A stretch of 64,000 bases of DNA from Flabesymbios commensalis (lineage: Eukaryota; Annelida; Polychaeta; Terebellida; Flabelligeridae): NCBI GenBank assembly GCA_964017125.1, contig OZ024903.1, positions 59,272,170 to 59,336,169 on the forward strand, in the 5' to 3' direction. The translations under genes and the position numbers were made by a program. This document shows, one piece after another, positions 60,440 to 64,000 of the stretch (its first letter is position 1; every line of letters begins with the position of its first letter). The notes beneath the pieces were generated by a model. The model did not search any database. It saw nothing but the letters and a program-made list of their open reading frames with translations, and was not told where the DNA came from.

Positions 60440-60567
60440 GAGCACTGGCCGAAGCAGTCAGCGACGCCGCCATCTTGGCTAGGACATCACATGACTGATG
60501 CCGGGTTGTTTACATTGGAGATGGGCAGGTGATTGATCACAGAAATGTGCTTTCCGTAAGAGAAAAG
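60440..60567 (+). promoter_or_regulatory. Probable TATA-less promoter and 5' UTR exon with YY1 site
   Basis: GCCGCCATCTTGGC at 60466-60479 is an exact YY1 consensus in a CpG-containing stretch. YY1 sites of this orientation typically sit just downstream of TATA-less start sites. Two short upstream ORFs follow (ATG at 60521 and 60545), then a good donor AAAAG/GTAAAC at 60567/60568. The next coding exon on this strand is at 62458. The 5' boundary is a guess. Confidence 0.5.
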
Positions 60568-60897
60568 GTAAACTTATTCTTTTCCAAGTCATGTCAAGTG
60601 CTACGCATTGTTAATAGGATATTTTTATTCATACATAGTTGATAAAATCTTGCTAAAATATAACTTAGAGAACACAATAGATGATTAAATGTGCCGGTCA
60701 ACCCGCTTGCACAGGCATGACAGGTGACACAGAGACTGAGTGAGTGAGTGACAGGTGAATGTGTGAGATGAATATGCTGGTCACTTCGACTTATAGGCCT
60801 AACGTTAGTCTTTCTCTTGCCAATTTGATCATATTATCACATACTAGTAGTAATAATTACTAGTACTACCTCATGTACCTGCCTAGTTACTGACACT

Positions 60898-61049
60898 CAG
60901 GGGCGGATCCAGGATTTGAAAAAGGAGGGGGCGCAGTGGCTTCGGGGGCTCGCTCCCAATACTTTTTTGGCCAAATTAGGGGACTTTTTAAAGAATTTTA
61001 GGCAAAAAGGGGTGGGCATGCGCCCCCTACCCCCCTCTGGATCCGCGCT
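60898..61049. mobile_element. 152-bp hAT-like MITE
   Basis: CAGGGGCGGATCCAGG at left, CTCTGGATCCGCGC at right. TGACACT at 60891-60897 and 61050-61056 is a 7-8 bp target duplication. In the intron of the right-hand gene. Confidence 0.75.
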
Positions 61050-61315
61050 TGACACTGTAGGCCTACATTTATTCTCATGATTCTGATTATTTTTTGGCCA
61101 GTTTGGACTCACAATTACACTCTGTAGTGTAGGGCTAGGCTTAAATTTAACTTACAGTTATAGTCTATGGACAATATTAGGCCTATGTCAATGATAAAAT
61201 AATCAATATAACAAGAGCTCCCTAATGACCCCGAGGCCTGGCATGGGCATCATGCATAGACCTACAATTGCTACCTTCCTGCCCTATCCATGCCATGGTA
61301 CATCAGATTGCCGGC

Positions 61316-61455
61316 TAGGCGGATCCAGGGGTCACACTTCTAGCCATATGAGAATTTTTTTGGTGGGGAATTCCTATTGAAGTATTCTGCCACTTCCACC
61401 CCCCCCCCCCCCCCCCCCCTCGGTATAATTAACTTCTCTAATGGATCCGCCACCG
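61316..61455. mobile_element. Related GGCGGATCC MITE
   Basis: GGCGGATCCAGGGG at left and AATGGATCCGCCACC at right enclose a C20 tract (61401-61420). Target duplication not clear. Confidence 0.5.
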
Positions 61456-61459
61456 TGTC

Positions 61460-62450
61460 TTGCCCGGTAGCCCAGGGTGCATCATTTTTTTGGATAAAAA
61501 CTTAGTATAATATATCAGAGTCTATATATATATCAGAGTCTATCAGAGTCTATATAGGCCTACTGTAAATCTGGTAATTTTTTTGCGTGTTTAGATTTTT
61601 GTGAATTTGTGATTTTGGTGACTTTTCGTGAAGTCTAGAATTCCTGAATTATCAATTTAGATAATAGTAGCGCTATACTATAATATAATTTGCGCGAGAT
61701 TCTCAAATTTGCGAATTTAATTGTCCTTGCAAAATTCACAAAAATTAAAACTTGGGCACTCTGCTAAAATTTGGGCATAAAATGGGTGGTTAAAGCCAAT
61801 TTTCAAAGCTTTACACATGTTGAACTAAAGTTGGCAACTAAAATCTAACAAACCTACTACTGGCATGGCCAATAATAATCAAATTAGATTTAGGATTTTT
61901 CTAAGGTGGTCACCTGGGAAACTTAAATTTAGGTGTTTTAACATGGAATAACCCCATAACATTTTGCTACATATTTAATACTGAGCAAATTTTTCCCTGT
62001 TGTGGATCCATGCCTGTTGCGGTGTGCATGCACATTCAGGGGAGTATCCAGAATCCCCCTCCTCTGATATCAGTTGGTATTCTAGAATAAATACACAGTA
62101 CCTGTACATCCCTTTATTGCATTTTTTATAATTGATGGCATTTATGATCAGATTAAAAGCATGGTAGTCTCTAATTTAAATGTCATGGATCTCAAAACAT
62201 TTATAATGCAGACCCACCATTGATCACAATTTTTTTTAAAGCATCATTTTGTGCACTTTTTGCAATAGAACATCTCATGTTCTATGTAATATATGTGAGG
62301 CCGATGTTTTAGAATGAAAACAACAACATTTCAAAATAAACATATATTTGGGTGATGGTTGCTATAAATTATTCATCATGTTCATGGCATTAAACAATTT
62401 TTTTATCATGATCCTCATGATTTTACACTAAAATTCTAGTTTAAAATATT
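61460..62450. other. No recognisable feature (intron)
   Basis: A+T-rich sequence between the putative 5' UTR exon and the first coding exon; a short TATATATCAGAGTC duplication near 61520. Nothing else supported. Confidence 0.4.
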
Positions 62451-62457
62451 GTTTCAG

Positions 62458-62525
62458 GTACTGGAATGAGTCATTCTGGATCAATGCATTATATATTTGA
62501 AGTGAAGTTGCCTGCTGACCCAGAA
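62458..62525 (+). CDS. First coding exon of an unrecognised gene (partial)
   Basis: A classic exon: pyrimidine-rich acceptor ATTGTTTCAG, 68 bases, donor GTAAGC. The first in-frame ATG (62466) gives MSHSGSMHYIFEVKLPADPE, ending in phase 0 at the donor. The fragment resembles the start of a soluble cytoplasmic protein; there is no signal peptide or membrane segment in the part seen. A probable non-coding exon with a YY1 site lies 1.9 kb upstream (60440-60567). I found no further exon before the window ends, so the gene continues beyond 64000. I do not recognise the family. It could also be an internal exon with frame GT-ACT-GGA upstream of the ATG, but the upstream exon carries stops. Confidence 0.6.
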
Positions 62526-63510
62526 GTAAGCTGATGAAGAAAAATGAAAATAATCAAAATAAGGTAACTTAAGGTAGAACTAAGCCACATTCATTCATTA
62601 TAATTAATTACAATAATCCCTCAGACTACAAGGGAGATTGACACTTTATATTCATGATATTACAGTAGTCTTTAATGATCAGATAGTGTAGGTCTACATG
62701 ATTGTGGGTTTCTGTTTCAAATCAGGGCGGTGGACATTTATTAGAATGTGTTTTTTTTTTAGAATAATAATAAAGTACATCAAATCCATGATTCCATGTG
62801 GATAAAGTATTATACATGTTTGAGAGGTTGCACATATCTAATTACTGTTATGTAGATTAAAGACATATTTTGAGAAATTTATGGTGGGTAAGTATAATTA
62901 ATAGACTCTTATGACAGGTACAAATAGTGAAATAGGCCTATAATGTGAACTTTGGATTTGTAACTTAAACATCAAAATTTACAGCAAATTTTAAACCAGG
63001 TGTGCAGGTATAATTTTGTTTAAATTTGTGATTTTCCATTTATATTTCATATATCTTTTATAATATGTGATAGATCATAAAACCTTTTTTCTACACTGAA
63101 ATATTTTGTATAACATTTCTCCTGGCAAGCTGCATCAATCATATTACCCTTATTTAATTTTAACTTACATTACCATGGACACCAAAGGTTTATTTTTCAA
63201 TTTGAAGTCATCATTAATGGCTTACTTAGCCTTTTCTGCTCTATTTGATTTCCAATTTTATGGGTCTATGACCATTAAATTTTTTTAAATTTTGACAGTT
63301 CCCACACGGTCACTCAGGGTTAAGAGCAATATACATTTGTGAACCACATCAAATACTTTTAATTAGATACTGAAACTTTCAGCATGCATGACTTATTATT
63401 ATCTTAAAGCGCTGTGATCGGCTTAGTGCAGCTGGATACAAGCGTCTAAAAAAATACAATAATAATTATAATAATAAATTCAGGGTCATAAAAAATGATA
63501 TAAATTTATT
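62526..63510. other. No recognisable feature (intron)
   Basis: Downstream of the donor at 62525. I looked for a second exon with acceptor and donor in phase 0 and found none that I can support. Confidence 0.4.
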
Positions 63511-63517
63511 TTCTTAA

Positions 63518-63775
63518 CCCTTGTCCTGCTAATTTTTTTGATCCCATTTTTCATTCACTTGAAGCTGGAATTGCTAATGCACATCCCAGCCTCAAATGAC
63601 AAAAAAATATGCGTATTTCTGAAAAATAATCATCTGTAAAGTAATTATGTGATTAACCATGTCAATTGATCATCTATTACAAACTGTTTTAGCAATTTAG
63701 TTAGATTTTATTTGGTCTGAATCTACAGGAAAACATATATATATATATATATATACAGTCCCAGCAGCACAAGGG
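63518..63775. mobile_element. TTAA MITE, family B
   Basis: TTAA at 63514-63517 and 63776-63779. Inverted ends CCCTTGTCCTGCT and AGCAGCACAAGGG, with an AT dinucleotide run at 63737-63755 and a TTCATTCACTTGAAGCTGG motif. A divergent left end of the same family is at 32046-32100 (TTAACCCTTGTGCTGCTGG). Confidence 0.85.
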
Positions 63776-64000
63776 TTAATCTACTGAGCTGGTAGGCCTA
63801 TTAGGCAGGGCTGACAGCAGCAACACAAGCCATGCATGGTAACAACAGCCATCCATACCAATGTAACATAATGTGTCATATGGTTAACATAGTTATTGTT
63901 TTTATTGGTATTGTGTAATAAATACAATTATAATAAATAACTCCTATGGCATTATATATTATGTACTGAATGTGATACAAAATCTAAAATGTAATACATT

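Noticed and set aside
61401-61420. C20 tract (with similar tracts at 1792, 29702 and 32346) as a G-quadruplex regulatory site
   Set aside because: Homopolymer tracts in transposon or intron sequence with no promoter context; lengths are probably unreliable in the assembly.

Overview
The window is eukaryotic: host coding sequence is split into short exons with GT/AG introns, A+T-rich non-coding DNA dominates, and about half of what can be classified is transposon-derived. The RAD9 sequence, the many TA-, TTAA- and 8-bp-flanked inverted-repeat elements, a Ty3-type LTR element and the frequent TAGGCCTA words suggest a marine invertebrate deuterostome, most likely an echinoderm. That placement is inference from style and not proven.

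The main host gene is RAD9, the clamp subunit of the 9-1-1 DNA-damage checkpoint complex. It lies on the minus strand from 42590 down to 11449. I could place all 13 coding exons by splice signals, continuous reading phase and similarity to vertebrate RAD9A; together they encode about 531 residues. Two introns of nearly 10 kb (intron 1 and intron 11) carry most of the repeats. A second host gene starts near the right edge on the plus strand: a probable untranslated exon with an exact YY1 site at 60.4 kb and a coding exon at 62458-62525. The rest of that gene lies outside the window and I do not recognise it.

Layout. 1-2.2 kb: an old repeat shared with 48.65-49.08 kb, and a short unassigned ORF. 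2.2-9.36 kb: a 7.1-kb TTAA-ended element with inverted arrays of a ~160-bp unit full of YY1-like words and degenerate coding sequence in its middle. 9.65-10.02 kb: a tRNA-derived SINE. 11.4-42.6 kb: RAD9, with a 50-bp higher-order satellite in intron 11 split by a 2154-bp element that carries nine copies of one 15-mer; TTAA MITEs; a pogo-like element in intron 2; and, in intron 1, a 3.6-kb inverted-repeat element with arrays of TGTGGCGAACCGTCC. 42.6-51.7 kb: hairpin MITEs, a nested pogo/hAT pair, and a LINE fragment interrupted by a TA-flanked MITE whose empty site survives at 0.4 kb. 51.76-58.05 kb: a broken Ty3/gypsy-type LTR retrotransposon with GATT target duplications. 58.05-64 kb: a MITE within a MITE, CRE-bearing duplication, hAT-like MITEs, and the start of the second host gene.

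No rRNA, functional tRNA, operon or CRISPR array was seen. The most unusual structures are the two elements with repeated subterminal words (13844-15997 and about 38474-42084) and the 7.1-kb TTAA element; all three share the same design of many short sites near the ends.
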